64,000 nucleotides of DNA from an uncultured Paracoccaceae bacterium (GCA_951812615.1 CATOSU010000002.1:124001-188000); one strand, 5' to 3'. Numbered from the stretch's first letter, positions 27,022 to 38,285 are shown. Numbers and translations: made by a program. The notes: generated by a model from the sequence alone, not told the origin.

Positions 27022-27098
27022 TGGCGATCCCGCGAGGACTCGAACCCCGAACCTGCTGATTAGAAGTCAGCTGCTCTATCCAGTTGAGCTACGGGACC
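27022..27098 (-). tRNA. tRNA-Arg (anticodon TCT)
   Basis: The - strand folds into a 77-nt cloverleaf: acceptor GGTCCCG/CGGGATC with a G-T wobble, D arm GCTC...GAGC, anticodon stem GCTGA/TCAGC with loop CTTCTAA, T arm CGGGG TTCGAGT CCTCG, and an encoded CCA. The anticodon TCT reads AGA. Its 3' end faces the QueC-like cassette, which begins 143 nt downstream. Confidence 0.97.
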
Positions 27099-27140
27099 GC
27101 TGTGCATTATTTGCCTTACTTGCCTGCCCGAGGCAAGCGG

Positions 27141-27605
27141 TCAGAGCCGCAGGGTCATGAACACGCTCAGGGGATCTTCGCTGTACCCTTCGAAGGGCGG
27201 GCAGGGTTCGAACCCGTGGCCGGCATAGAGCGCGCGGGCCGGTGCGAACATCTCGGCGCTGCCGGTCTCGAGGCTCAGCCGCGACAGGTTCAGCGCGCGG
27301 GCCTCCTCGATCAGCGACCGCAGGATTGCACGGGCCACGCCCCGGCCCCGGGCCGCCGCCGAGGTGTGCATCGATTTCAACTCGCCATGCTCCGCGCTCA
27401 GCGGCTTGAGCGCCCCGACGCCCAGCACCGTCTCCCCGACCCGCGCCGCCAGCAACACGGCACCGGCATCCAGCAGACTGTCGGGATCCATGACATGACA
27501 GCTCTCCTCGGGCGAAGAGCTGCGCATCAGGTCCAGATGGGTGAGCAACAGGTCCCGAACCCCGGCCTCGGCGACCGCGGCCCGCGCGACGGTCAGTGCG
27601 TCCAT
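27141..27605 (-). CDS. GNAT-family N-acetyltransferase
   Basis: The 154-residue protein has the acetyl-CoA loop [10 protein letters not shown] (Q/RxxGxA motif) near residues 87-96, followed by LSLETG and the C-terminal [12 protein letters not shown] motif common to GNAT enzymes. The acceptor substrate is unknown. Its start overlaps the end of the complex I subunit gene upstream by 13 nt, so the two are read as one unit. Confidence 0.88.
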   Translation of the reverse strand: MDALTVARAAVAEAGVRDLLLTHLDLMRSSSPEESCHVMDPDSLLDAGAVLLAARVGETVLGVGALKPLSAEHGELKSMHTSAAARGRGVARAILRSLIEEARALNLSRLSLETGSAEMFAPARALYAGHGFEPCPPFEGYSEDPLSVFMTLRL

Positions 27606-27904
27606 GCACCACGCCGGTCGGTCGCGAAGTTTTCGCCATAGCCGCGGGCGCGGATATTGGCCTTGCGCGTCTTGGGCTCAAAGACCTGCGCCTCGATCCC
27701 CTTTTCGCGCGCATATTCCAGCGCGGCCTGCTTGCTGTCAAAGCGCAGCCGTACCTGTGTCTGCGTGTCCGAAGACGACGTCCAGCCCATCAGCGGATCC
27801 ACCTCCCGGGCCGAAGCCGGGGCAAAATCCAGAACCCAGCCCTTTGTCTTGGCCACACCGGATTGCATCGCGTTGCGGGCGGGCTTGTAGATACGTGCGC
27901 GCAT
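27593..27904 (-). CDS. ETC complex I subunit family protein (NDUFS4/18-kDa type)
   Basis: The 103-residue protein begins [16 protein letters not shown] and contains GWVLDFAP, the [19 protein letters not shown] core and [23 protein letters not shown] text. This is the alphaproteobacterial homologue of the mitochondrial accessory subunit NDUFS4 of NADH dehydrogenase. It is usually encoded away from the nuo operon. The gene overlaps the GNAT gene by 13 nt. Confidence 0.92.
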   Translation of the reverse strand: MRARIYKPARNAMQSGVAKTKGWVLDFAPASAREVDPLMGWTSSSDTQTQVRLRFDSKQAALEYAREKGIEAQVFEPKTRKANIRARGYGENFATDRRGAWTH

Positions 27905-28043
27905 GTTTTCAGACCTCCTGCAGAGCCGCTCACCTTATCGGGGATTTGCGCCGCCGGGGCAAGAGGCCCGGCCCGCCGCAATGCCGCAGGCCCGCGCCGG
28001 GTCTTCATCTTTGCCGAAATACTCCCGCCGGAGGCCCCGAGGA

Positions 28044-28095
28044 GAAAAACCGGAGGTTTTTCGACGAGACAAACACGCGTGCGCGAAACGCGCAC
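28044..28095 (-). terminator. Hairpins downstream of ilvD
   Basis: Two inverted repeats lie in the 200-nt gap: GTGCGCG/CGCGCAC (28079-28095) and GAAAAACC/GGTTTTTC (28044-28062). Read leftwards from ilvD, the second ends in a T-run, as in a factor-independent terminator; the symmetry allows use from both sides. Confidence 0.6.
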
Positions 28096-28109
28096 CCAAT
28101 CCGGTCACA

Positions 28110-29948
28110 TCAGACCCGCCGCACCCCGCCCTTATGCGCGCTTTCTGCAAAGGCCGCGTAGACACGCAGCGCGGCGGTGATCCGGCGCGGCCGGACCACG
28201 TCCGGTTCCCACGCGCCATGCCCCTGCCGGTCCACCATCGCCGCGCGGCGCACGTCCAGTTCGCGCGCCGGCAGGTCAACGTCGATCCGGCGGGCGGGGA
28301 TGTCTACGCAGATCCGGTCGCCATCCTGCACCAGCGCCAGCGCGCCCTGCCCGGCGGCCTCGGGCGAGATATGCCCGACCGACAGGCCGGCCGTGGCGCC
28401 GGAGAACCGCCCGTCGGTGATCAGGGCGCATGTGTCGGCCAGCTTCTGCGCCTTCAGGCTCATTGTCGGTTTCAGCATTTCCTGCATCCCCGGCCCGCCG
28501 CGTGGCCCCTCATAGCGGATCACCACCGCGGTTCCCGGTGAAATCCCGCCGCCGTCGATGGCGGCAAGCGCGGCCTCCTGATCGTCGAACACCCGCGCCG
28601 GCCCGGACCAGACCTTCATGTCCTCCGGCACCGCGCCGGTCTTCACCACCCCGCCATCGGGCGCGATATTGCCATGCAGCACCGCCAGCCCGCCATCGGC
28701 GGAATAGGCATGGGCCACCGAGCGGATGCACCCGCCCGCGCGGTCCAGATCCATGTCGCGCCAGCGCATGTCCTGAGCATAAGGTTTCACCGTCCGCCGC
28801 CCGCCCGGGGCGGCCCGGTAGAAATGGCTGACCTCCGCGTCACCGCTCTGCACCACATCCCATCGCGCCAGCACGTCGCGCATCGCCCCGCCGGACACCG
28901 TGGCCGCGCTGTCGTCAATCAGCCCGGCCCGCTGCAATTCCCCGAGAATGCCCATGATCCCGCCGGCACGATGCACATCCTCCATGTAACAATCCGGTGT
29001 TGCCGGCGACACCTTGCACAGATGCGGCACCCGGCGGGACAGCCGGTCAATGTCATCGAGCGAAAAATCCACCTCCGCCTCGACCGCCATGGCCAGCAAA
29101 TGCAGGATCGTGTTCGTCGATCCGCCCATCGCGATGTCCACCTTCATCGCGTTTTCGAACGCCGTGCGCGTGGCAATCGCCCGCGGCAGAACGCTTTCAT
29201 CGCCGTCGCGGTAATAGGCAGTGGCCAGCTCGACCACGCGCCGGGCCGCACGGCGGAACAGGTCCCTGCGGTCGGCATGAGTGGCCAGCAAGGACCCGTT
29301 GCCCGGCAGCGCCAGACCGATTGCCTCGGCAAGACAGTTCATCGAATTGGCCGTGAACATCCCCGAACAGGACCCGCAGGTTGGGCAGGCATTCTGTTCG
29401 ATCTCCAGCGCGATATTGCCCATGTCGGGATCGAAGGCGGCGACATAGGCCTCGATCGGGTCGACCCGGCGCACCGCGCCCTGCCCCGGCAGGCGCCCGG
29501 CCTCCATCGGCCCGCCCGACACATAGATCACCGGGATATTAAGCCGCAGCCCGGCCATCAGCATTCCCGGCGTGATCTTGTCGCAATTCGACAGGCAGAT
29601 CAGCGCATCGACGCAATGCGCCTCGCACATGTATTCGATACTGTCCGCGATCAGCTCCCGCGAGGGCAGGCTGTAGAGCATGCCGTCATGGCCCATCGCG
29701 ATACCGTCGTCGACGGCGATGGTGTTAAACTCGCGCGGGATCGCCCCGGCGGCGCGGATCTCGTCGCAGACCAGCCGCCCGACCTCCTGCAGATGCACAT
29801 GGCCCGGAACGAATTCCGTGAAGGAATTGGCAACGGCGATGATCGGTCGCCCGAATTCCTGCGGCTCCACCCCCCCGGCCATCCAGAGCGAGCGGGCGGC
29901 AGCGGCGGTTTTTCCCTCGGTCACACGGGCGGAACGGAGCGGGCGCAT
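28110..29948 (-). CDS. ilvD: Dihydroxy-acid dehydratase
   Basis: The 612-residue enzyme dehydrates 2,3-dihydroxy-isovalerate and its ethyl analogue in valine and isoleucine synthesis. Iron-sulfur cysteines lie in [10 protein letters not shown] (near residue 122) and [17 protein letters not shown] (near 195). [26 protein letters not shown] and [17 protein letters not shown] are also present. The length matches the bacterial Fe-S type. It stands alone, with its terminator-like hairpins downstream. No other ilv gene is in the window. Confidence 0.95.
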   Translation of the reverse strand: MRPLRSARVTEGKTAAAARSLWMAGGVEPQEFGRPIIAVANSFTEFVPGHVHLQEVGRLVCDEIRAAGAIPREFNTIAVDDGIAMGHDGMLYSLPSRELIADSIEYMCEAHCVDALICLSNCDKITPGMLMAGLRLNIPVIYVSGGPMEAGRLPGQGAVRRVDPIEAYVAAFDPDMGNIALEIEQNACPTCGSCSGMFTANSMNCLAEAIGLALPGNGSLLATHADRRDLFRRAARRVVELATAYYRDGDESVLPRAIATRTAFENAMKVDIAMGGSTNTILHLLAMAVEAEVDFSLDDIDRLSRRVPHLCKVSPATPDCYMEDVHRAGGIMGILGELQRAGLIDDSAATVSGGAMRDVLARWDVVQSGDAEVSHFYRAAPGGRRTVKPYAQDMRWRDMDLDRAGGCIRSVAHAYSADGGLAVLHGNIAPDGGVVKTGAVPEDMKVWSGPARVFDDQEAALAAIDGGGISPGTAVVIRYEGPRGGPGMQEMLKPTMSLKAQKLADTCALITDGRFSGATAGLSVGHISPEAAGQGALALVQDGDRICVDIPARRIDVDLPARELDVRRAAMVDRQGHGAWEPDVVRPRRITAALRVYAAFAESAHKGGVRRV

Positions 29949-30070
29949 CGGCAGATCCTCCAGATTGCTTGCACGTTATCCTGCCTGCACCGGCGGCAGA
30001 AAAACAACTGAAATGGCCGGCCTCAGACATCGGGCCGCACCGCCAGCGCAAGCCTGTCGCTCAGCGCGTG

Positions 30071-31681
30071 CTAGCCCGGCGGCATCACCGGGCGCCGCGA
30101 ACAGATCGACGGCGCGAGCGGCGGCGCATCAAAGCGGCGCTGTGTGCGATCTGCCAGCTCTGTCTGACCGGCCGCCTCGGCCACGATCACCTGCAACAGC
30201 CGCAACCCGCGATCGCGCGGGCGAATATCGATGGCCTGCCGGATGGCCGCCGCGGCGGCCTCCTGATCCCCGGCACAGTGCCGCGCGACCGCGCAGAGAA
30301 ACAGCCGGTACGGGATCAGCGGGTTATGCGCCTGCCGTTCAAGCGTCAGCGAAAACTGGTCGGCCGCTTCGGAAAACGCGCCTTCGTACATCCTGATATG
30401 TCCTGCCGCCTCGTGGTTCTCCACATAGGCCGGGTTCAGCCGGCGGCTCTGTTCCAGATCCGAGGCCGCGCCTTCGGGATCGTTCAGGCAGGTCACCCGC
30501 AACATGCTGCGCGACCAGAAGACGTAATCGCTGCCCGGAGCGTGCTCGACCGCAAGGTCGAGATCCATTGCAAGCTGTTCGGTCAGCGCATCCGGCATGT
30601 CCGCGTACCGGGCGGCCCAGAGCATCATTTCCGCCTCCGCCCGCATGGCCAGCGCCACAGCATCGGTCGCGTTCATCTCCAGCGCCCGGTTCATCAGACG
30701 CAGCCCGTGCGCCCAGTCGTCATAGAACACCCGGTAAAAACAATTCGCCGCCCGGGCCCGCAACTCGGAAACGCTGAGCTCGGCCTCCGGCACCTGCGCC
30801 AGCCGGTCACCGTCGAACGCATTTGTCTGCAGGCGCAGATCGCCTTCGGCCCGTTCAAGGATCACGTCGCAAAACCTGAAGATATCTGCGGTTTCGCCCT
30901 GGTAGGTCTGCGACCACACGGGCCGGCCGTCGGCCCGCAGGATCAGTGTCAGGCTGAGCCGTCCGCGCCCCTGCGCCACCCGCAACCGGCTGCGCAGGTC
31001 ATAGGTTGCGTCTTCGATCTCGCGCACGCCGGCGTCGTAGATCACCACGCCCGTCCGCCGGGACATCCGGGTCAGCAGCTGATCGCGCAGGTCTGACGCG
31101 AGCGCCTCGGTCTCGGCCTCTTTCGGGGCAAATTCCACGGGCAGTACGGCAATTGATGTGGCGCCGCCGGTATCGGGAAACTGCTGCCGCTCCGGGCGCC
31201 ACTGATAAAGCCGCGCGGGCTGTGCGATGTTTTTCAGCCGGAACATGCCGGCATCGTTCAGCCGCGCGGCCCGCGCGCCCGACAATTGGCGGAACACGTC
31301 TTCGGACACCATGATCCCGCCAGGCGGGGCTTCGGCCTGGACCCGCTGCGCGATGTTCAGCCCCGATCCGTACAGGTCTTCGTCATCATGCACGATCTCT
31401 CCGATATGGCAGCCGACCCGCAGCTTCATATCGGTTTCGCGCTGAACCCGGTTCTGGAACGCCGTCGCGCAATCGACACAGGCGGCGACCGAGGCAAAGC
31501 TTACGATCCATCCGTCGCCGAGGCTTTTCATGATCGTGCCGCCGTGCTCGTCCACGACCGGCCTCAGGTGATCGTCGCGCAGCGACCGGACAGACCGGAC
31601 CGTGCGGGCCTGATCCTGTTCCATCAGTGCCGAATACCCCACGATATCGGCAAACAGGACAACTGAGAGCTGGCTTTGCAT
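30071..31681 (-). CDS. Class III adenylate/guanylate cyclase with TPR-like C-terminal region
   Basis: The 536-residue protein starts directly with the cyclase domain: LSVVLFADIVGYSALM carries the metal-binding Asp, MKSLGDGWIVSF the second Asp, and LYGSGLNIAQRVQ the transition-state Asn/Arg region. Residues 165-270 form a linker seen in this family (IAVLPVEF...LRVAQGRGRLSLTLIL). Residues from about 290 are repeated helices with TPR character (ALEMNATDAVALAMRAEAEM; SRRLNPAYVENHEAAGHI; AIDIRPRDRGLRLL). No membrane segment is seen, so it acts in the cytoplasm. The signal it senses is unknown. Confidence 0.88.
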   Translation of the reverse strand: MQSQLSVVLFADIVGYSALMEQDQARTVRSVRSLRDDHLRPVVDEHGGTIMKSLGDGWIVSFASVAACVDCATAFQNRVQRETDMKLRVGCHIGEIVHDDEDLYGSGLNIAQRVQAEAPPGGIMVSEDVFRQLSGARAARLNDAGMFRLKNIAQPARLYQWRPERQQFPDTGGATSIAVLPVEFAPKEAETEALASDLRDQLLTRMSRRTGVVIYDAGVREIEDATYDLRSRLRVAQGRGRLSLTLILRADGRPVWSQTYQGETADIFRFCDVILERAEGDLRLQTNAFDGDRLAQVPEAELSVSELRARAANCFYRVFYDDWAHGLRLMNRALEMNATDAVALAMRAEAEMMLWAARYADMPDALTEQLAMDLDLAVEHAPGSDYVFWSRSMLRVTCLNDPEGAASDLEQSRRLNPAYVENHEAAGHIRMYEGAFSEAADQFSLTLERQAHNPLIPYRLFLCAVARHCAGDQEAAAAAIRQAIDIRPRDRGLRLLQVIVAEAAGQTELADRTQRRFDAPPLAPSICSRRPVMPPG

Positions 31682-31822
31682 CTGCTTCTCCGGCGTCTGG
31701 CCATGTCACCCTAGGGCAGAGCCGTCAGCGAGAAAACCTCGCCCGGTCAAATTCCCGGGCCGGGCGGCGTGCGGTGCTTTACCGGGCTGGTATCCCGAGG
31801 TGGAATCCGGCTAGATCGCGGC

Positions 31823-32557
31823 ATGCCCTTTGCCGACCACGTCTTCAGACACGCCCCTGCCCTGCGCGACCGGATCATTCCGCCCGAGGAGTCCGAGCTG
31901 CGCTTCAGCTATGACCGCTTTGCCGAACTGGATGTGCAGGCGCTCGAGGAAGGCTGGCCGCCCGGCTGGCGGATGGAGCATGACGCGCGCGAGGCCAACC
32001 GGCTGAGCGTTCTGGACGGGCGGCTGGACCGGGATCTGTGGGTCTTTGGATATGGCTCGCTGATCTGGGATCCGGCCGTGCATCTGGAAGAGATCCGGCT
32101 GGCGTCGCTGCCGGGCTGGCGTCGCAGTTTCTGCATGCGGCTGGAGGGCGGGCGCGGGTCGCATGACCGGCCCGGCCTGATGGCCGCGCTGGACGAGGGC
32201 GGCCATTGCGACGGCGTGGCCTTCCGCATTCCCGGGCCTCTGGTGGCGCAGGAAACCGAGCTGATGTGGATGCGCGAGATGTTCTCGGGCTCATACCGTC
32301 CGGTTTTCGTCGATGTCACCACCCTGCAGGGCCCGGTGGAAGCCCTGACATTCGTGATGGACCCCGAAAACCGCCGCTATATGCCCGACCTGCACGAAGA
32401 CGAGGCCGCACAGATGATTGCCCATGCCGAAGGCGGGCTGGGACCGAATTTCGACTACCTCAACTCGCTGATCCTGCATCTGGATGAGCTGGGGATCGAG
32501 GACACGGATATGCAGCGCCTGCACACACGCGCAAAAACCATCCGCAATGGCGGCTGA
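31823..32557 (+). CDS. Glutathione-specific gamma-glutamylcyclotransferase (ChaC family)
   Basis: The start is taken at 31823 (MPFADHVF); an in-frame ATG at 31769 adds 18 unlikely residues. The 244-residue protein has the substrate-binding motif VFGYGSLIWDP near residue 73, WRRSFCM, and a catalytic Glu candidate in LVAQETELMWMREM. ChaC enzymes split glutathione into 5-oxoproline and Cys-Gly. Its last codons overlap the start of the beta-lactamase gene by 11 nt. Confidence 0.9.
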   Translation: MPFADHVFRHAPALRDRIIPPEESELRFSYDRFAELDVQALEEGWPPGWRMEHDAREANRLSVLDGRLDRDLWVFGYGSLIWDPAVHLEEIRLASLPGWRRSFCMRLEGGRGSHDRPGLMAALDEGGHCDGVAFRIPGPLVAQETELMWMREMFSGSYRPVFVDVTTLQGPVEALTFVMDPENRRYMPDLHEDEAAQMIAHAEGGLGPNFDYLNSLILHLDELGIEDTDMQRLHTRAKTIRNGG

Positions 32558-33416
32558 CACCGCGCGATTTGTCCCGCGGGCCCTTCGCCGGAACCGATAC
32601 ACACCCCCCGTCTTTTTGCTGTCGCTCTGGCTGTTGTTCCTCGCCGGAAATGCAGCCCTCGCCCGCGACGCCTGTACCATCGTTGCGCATGCCGAAACCG
32701 GGGCCGTCCTGTATCAGAGCGGCCCGGATTGCGACCGTCGTTTCAGCCCGGCATCGACCTTCAAGATCCCGCTTGCGCTGATGGGGTTCGAAAACGGGCT
32801 GCTGGGCGGGCCCGACGCCCCCGCGGTTGCCTATGACCCGGCTCTGAACGCCCGCTACGACGTCTGGCGCCAGACGATCACCCCGCGCCTGTGGCTTCGC
32901 TATTCGGTGATCTGGTATTCACAATGGCTGACCCGGCGGACCGGCATGGCGGAGTTTCAGGGCTTCGTCGACCGGATCGGATACGGCAACAGCGACCTGA
33001 CCGGCGATCCCGGCAAGGAGAACGGCCTGACCCACGCATGGCTCAGTTCCTCGCTCGGGATATCGCCGCAGGAACAGGCGGCGTTCCTGTCCCGTCTGCG
33101 GCGGCGCGAACTGGGCCTCGCCGCAGACAACTATGACCGGCTGGACCGGACCGTGCCGGATTTTGCCCTGCCGGACGGCAGCGGTACGGTGCAGGCCAAG
33201 ACCGGCACGGGATGGCTCACCGACAGCGGCGGCAACCGTCAGCGCGAACAGCTCGGCTGGTTCGTCGGCTGGATGGAGCGCGGGACCCGCACGCTGGTCT
33301 TTGTGCACCTGTCGGTCGAGGACAACCCGCCGTTCGGGGCCGCCGGTTCGCGCGCGAAAAAACCGGTGCTCAACCGGCTGCCGGACTGGATAATTACCGG
33401 GTCCGGCGGCGACTGA
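32547..33416 (+). CDS. Class D (OXA-type) beta-lactamase
   Basis: The start is the ATG at 32547, overlapping chaC. The 289-residue protein begins with a signal peptide (basic start, then VFLLSLWLLFLAGNAALA). Class D motifs follow in order: STFK at residues 70-73 (catalytic Ser70 and Lys73), SVI at 120-122 followed by WYSQ, YGN at 146-148, and KTG at 218-220 in AKTGTGW. SVI instead of the usual SxV is slightly unusual. The family hydrolyses beta-lactams in the periplasm; spectrum cannot be inferred. It is a chromosomal gene in ordinary core context. Confidence 0.9.
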   Translation: MAADTARFVPRALRRNRYTPPVFLLSLWLLFLAGNAALARDACTIVAHAETGAVLYQSGPDCDRRFSPASTFKIPLALMGFENGLLGGPDAPAVAYDPALNARYDVWRQTITPRLWLRYSVIWYSQWLTRRTGMAEFQGFVDRIGYGNSDLTGDPGKENGLTHAWLSSSLGISPQEQAAFLSRLRRRELGLAADNYDRLDRTVPDFALPDGSGTVQAKTGTGWLTDSGGNRQREQLGWFVGWMERGTRTLVFVHLSVEDNPPFGAAGSRAKKPVLNRLPDWIITGSGGD

Positions 33417-33428
33417 ACCCCATCCTGC

Positions 33429-34812
33429 GAGATATGGTTGAAAGTTGGTGATGGCCCCTGAGGGGCGGCATATCAAGGCGGTGCTGAAGCGCCGTCAATT
33501 CTCAAGAGAAAGGGATATGCCACATGTCGAAATCTACCGGTGTTCCATTCGAGCTATCATCGGAATTTTCACCTGATCCGCTGACTGAGGTCATTCAGTT
33601 CGGGGCACGCGAGCTGTTGCGAACGGCTGTGCAGGCTGAGGTTGCCGGTTTCATGGCGGTCCCCGCGCAGCTTGCTGGACGAGGAAGGTCGCCAGCGTCT
33701 GGTGCGCCACGGGGTCCTGCCAGCGCGCGCGGTGATGACCGGGGTCGGCACGGTGCCCGTTCAGGTGCCCCGGGTCCGCGACCGGGGTGCGAACATCGAT
33801 GGCAGCAAGATCAGGTTCCGTTCATCCTTGGTGCCGCCGGATCTCCGCAAAGCGAAGTCCGTCGAGGAGCTGCTGCCCTGGCTTTACCTGAAGGGCATTT
33901 CAACGGGGGACTTCAGCGAGGCGCTGGCCGCCCTTTTGGGGCCGGATGCAGAGGGGCTGTCAGCCTCCACGATCACGCGACTGAAGGCGACCTGGTGGGA
34001 CGAGTATGAAGCCTGGCGCAAGCGTGACCTGTCGGGCAAGCGCTATGTCTACATCTGGGCGGACGGGGTCTGCTTCACGCCCCGTTTGGACGGGGATCGT
34101 CAATGTATGTTGGTGATTATCGGCGCTGACGAGTACGGAGAAAAGGACGTTTTGAGCATCATGGACGGATTCCGGGAGAACGCGGACAGCTGGCGGGACC
34201 TGTTACGCGGTCTGAGGAAACGCGGCCTGACGGTGCCGCCCGAGCTTGCTGTCGGTGATGGCGCGCTTGGGTTCTGGACGGCGCTGCGGGATGTCTATCC
34301 GACCACCCGTGAGCAGCGGTGCTGGGTCCACAAGACGGCCAATGTAACGGGCGCGATGCCCAAGTCGCTGCGGGAAAAAGCCAAGGCCGATCTGCAGGAT
34401 ATTTGGATGGCCGAGACGAAGAAGGAAGCCAATGCGGCCTTCGATCTCTTCGTGGAAACCTACGGCCTGAAATACGAGCGGGCCGTGGCCAGGCTGGTCA
34501 AGGACCGCGACGTGTTGCTGACCTTCTATGACTTCCCGGCCGAACACTGGAAACACATCCGGACCACGAACCCGATCGAAAGCGTCTTTGCCACGGTCCG
34601 CAACCGAACGCGCAAAACCAAAGGATGCCTGAACCGCAAGACCGCCCTCGCCATGGTCTTCAGGTTGATGATGTCGGCCAAGAAGAAGTGGAGGAAGATC
34701 TCAGGGCCAAACCGTCTGCCCGAAGTGATCCAGGGGATTGCCTTCAAGGACGGGATCAGGCAACGTCAAAACGCCGCCTGATCACGCCGTCACCAACTTT
34801 TGGGCATAACTC
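33429..34812 (+). mobile_element. IS256-family element, 1384 bp
   Basis: The ends are GAGATATGGTTGAAAGTTGG and, reversed, GAGTTATGCCCAAAAGTTGG, giving inverted repeats typical of IS256. The 9-bp sequence CCATCCTGC is duplicated at 33420-33428 and 34813-34821, in the range expected for the family. It lies 12 nt after the beta-lactamase stop. The transposase has a frameshift. Confidence 0.92.
33524..34781 (+). pseudogene. IS256-family transposase with a frameshift
   Basis: The first frame (from 33524) gives STGVPFELSSEF...VQAEVAGFMA. The protein then continues in the +1 frame (LLDEEGRQRLVRHGVLPAR, to 34781). The family reads straight through here (AEVxxF...DEEGRxRLVRHG), so one extra base near the CCCC run at 33660-33664 is likely. 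The core is complete: Asp in YVYIWADGVCF, Asp in AVGDGALGFW, and Glu in NPIESVFATVRNRT. No other damage is seen, so the defect is recent, unless it is a sequencing error. Confidence 0.85.
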
Positions 34813-34903
34813 CCATCCTGCTGACAAACCCTGTCAGCAGCCCCCTTGATCCCGGCCCCAACAAGAACAAAATTGGAACAGTTGATCAGGTGAGTCTCCC
34901 TTC

Positions 34904-37102
<2,199 letters not shown>

Positions 37103-37167
37103 GCACACACCTTGTCCCAACCCAAAACTTCATCTTGAATTCATCGAATACTGTATGGCGAGCACCC

Positions 37168-37194
37168 GTAGGGTGGGCAACTTTGCCCACCTGT
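37168..37194. repeat. REP-like palindrome 1
   Basis: GTAGGGTGGGCAA, a short centre, then TTGCCCACC: an inverted repeat with an incomplete right arm (CTGTAT instead of CTAC). It lies between uvrB and the REP-associated transposase gene. Confidence 0.8.
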
Positions 37195-37211
37195 ATCAAT
37201 CGCCCGGACGT

Positions 37212-37235
37212 GGTGGGCAGGTTTGCCCACCCTAC
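37212..37235. repeat. REP-like palindrome 2
   Basis: GGTGGGCA, centre GGTT, TGCCCACC, then CTAC. It is the same unit as the others in the cluster and overlaps the 3' end of the transposase gene (stop at 37232). Confidence 0.8.
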
Positions 37236-37765
37236 TCACCGAATGCACCGTCCATTTCCACACCCGCCCATTCCGGATCGACACGGCCTGCGCGGATGTC
37301 GCGGTGAAGCGATGAATATGGCCAGTCCACGGGCCGGGACACCAGCCCGTGCTTCACCGGATTGCCCCAGCAATAGGTCACGTGGCGGCGAAAATCCGTC
37401 TCGTTGCGGATCGTATGCTCCCAGAACCGCCGCTGCCAGATCCCGCGCTCCCGTTTTGCCCGCTTGCTGGGTGACAGGTGCACAGGCTGGGCAAATCTGC
37501 CCACCATCCGCGTGAACCGGTGCTTGATCTTGCGCCAGCGTTCGGAATAGTCGCTGTCCCCCGGCGGCAGGGTCCAGACCGCGTGCAGATGATCCGGCAG
37601 GATGACCATCGCGTCGCAGTGCACCGGCGTATCCTGCATGGTCGCGGCATAGGCGCGGCGCAGATCGTCCACATGGTCGATCAGCAGCGCGGATGACCTG
37701 TCGGCCAGCGCCACCGTGAAGAAGTAACTGGCTCCGGGCAGGCGGATGCGGCGATAGTTTGGCAT
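37232..37765 (-). CDS. REP-associated tyrosine transposase (RAYT, Y1 family)
   Basis: The 177-residue protein starts MPNYRRIRLPGASYFFTVALADR, the usual RAYT opening. It has the metal-binding HUH-type motif LPDHLHAVWTLPPGD near residues 56-70. The conserved ERGIWQRRFWEHTIRNETDFRRHVTYCWGNPVKHGLV holds the candidate catalytic Tyr. RAYTs are single-copy chromosomal relatives of IS200/IS605 transposases that process REP palindromes. Copies of one palindrome lie on both sides of this gene, the expected arrangement. Confidence 0.92.
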   Translation of the reverse strand: MPNYRRIRLPGASYFFTVALADRSSALLIDHVDDLRRAYAATMQDTPVHCDAMVILPDHLHAVWTLPPGDSDYSERWRKIKHRFTRMVGRFAQPVHLSPSKRAKRERGIWQRRFWEHTIRNETDFRRHVTYCWGNPVKHGLVSRPVDWPYSSLHRDIRAGRVDPEWAGVEMDGAFGE

Positions 37766-37816
37766 CTCACGAATGTCGCGCCGAGATATTAAGGCGGGGT
37801 TAACCAGAGTTGGGCC

Positions 37817-37841
37817 GGTGGGCAGGATTTGCCCACCCTAC
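37817..37841. repeat. REP-like palindrome 3
   Basis: GGTGGGCAGGA, then TTTGCCCACC and CTAC, 52 nt upstream of the transposase start. It has the same orientation and wording as palindrome 2. Confidence 0.8.
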
Positions 37842-38257
37842 TTTCGGCGCCGTAACCAACACCCGCATTGCATCATCAGTGGTTTCCACATCCCACGTTA
37901 CCAGACACCGGGCAGCGCCCGACCGCAGGTGGGCGCCACGTACATCCAATCCCGGTCCCGAGTGGTCCCCTCTCCCAAGCGCCCGCCGGCGGCCTTCGGC
38001 CTTGATTCCAGGCAGGGACTCGCAACCAGCGTTTCTTGGTTTGGCATCAGGCATCAGACCCGCCGCGGGGTGCGTCTCAGCAAGCGCAGCCCGTGCGCCA
38101 ACCCGCCGTCCCGCCGGCAACGTCCGCCCGCTTGACCCCGGCTTGGCGCGCCCTTGCCCGCTGTACGGGATGTGTACAGGGGGTGCACATGTGTCACCCC
38201 CGGAAAAATTCAGCCGAACCAGCGCATTAACCCTGATACCCCGGCCCTTCAGAAAGC
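37842..38257. other. Intergenic stretch without a supported gene
   Basis: A 180-codon - strand frame covers this part, but only a short piece (LVTWDVETTDDAMRVLVTAPK) looks protein-like and it runs into palindrome 3. The rest is Arg/Ala/Gly-rich without a ribosome site. It may be a decayed gene end. Confidence 0.35.
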
Positions 38258-38285
38258 GTAGGGTGGGCAATCCTGCCCACCCTAC
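38258..38285. repeat. REP-like palindrome 4 (nearly perfect)
   Basis: GTAGGGTGGGCA and TGCCCACCCTAC form 12-bp arms around ATCC. This is the most complete unit of the set and defines the repeat consensus. Confidence 0.85.

Noticed and set aside
27022-27098. Attachment-site repeat of the tRNA 3' end elsewhere in the window
   Set aside because: I looked for the last 15-20 bases of the tRNA at the left side of the island and in the gaps; no copy was found.
37168-38285. CRISPR array from the repeated palindromes
   Set aside because: Only four units at irregular spacing (tens to hundreds of nt), no spacers of equal size and no cas genes. They fit REP sequences beside a RAYT.
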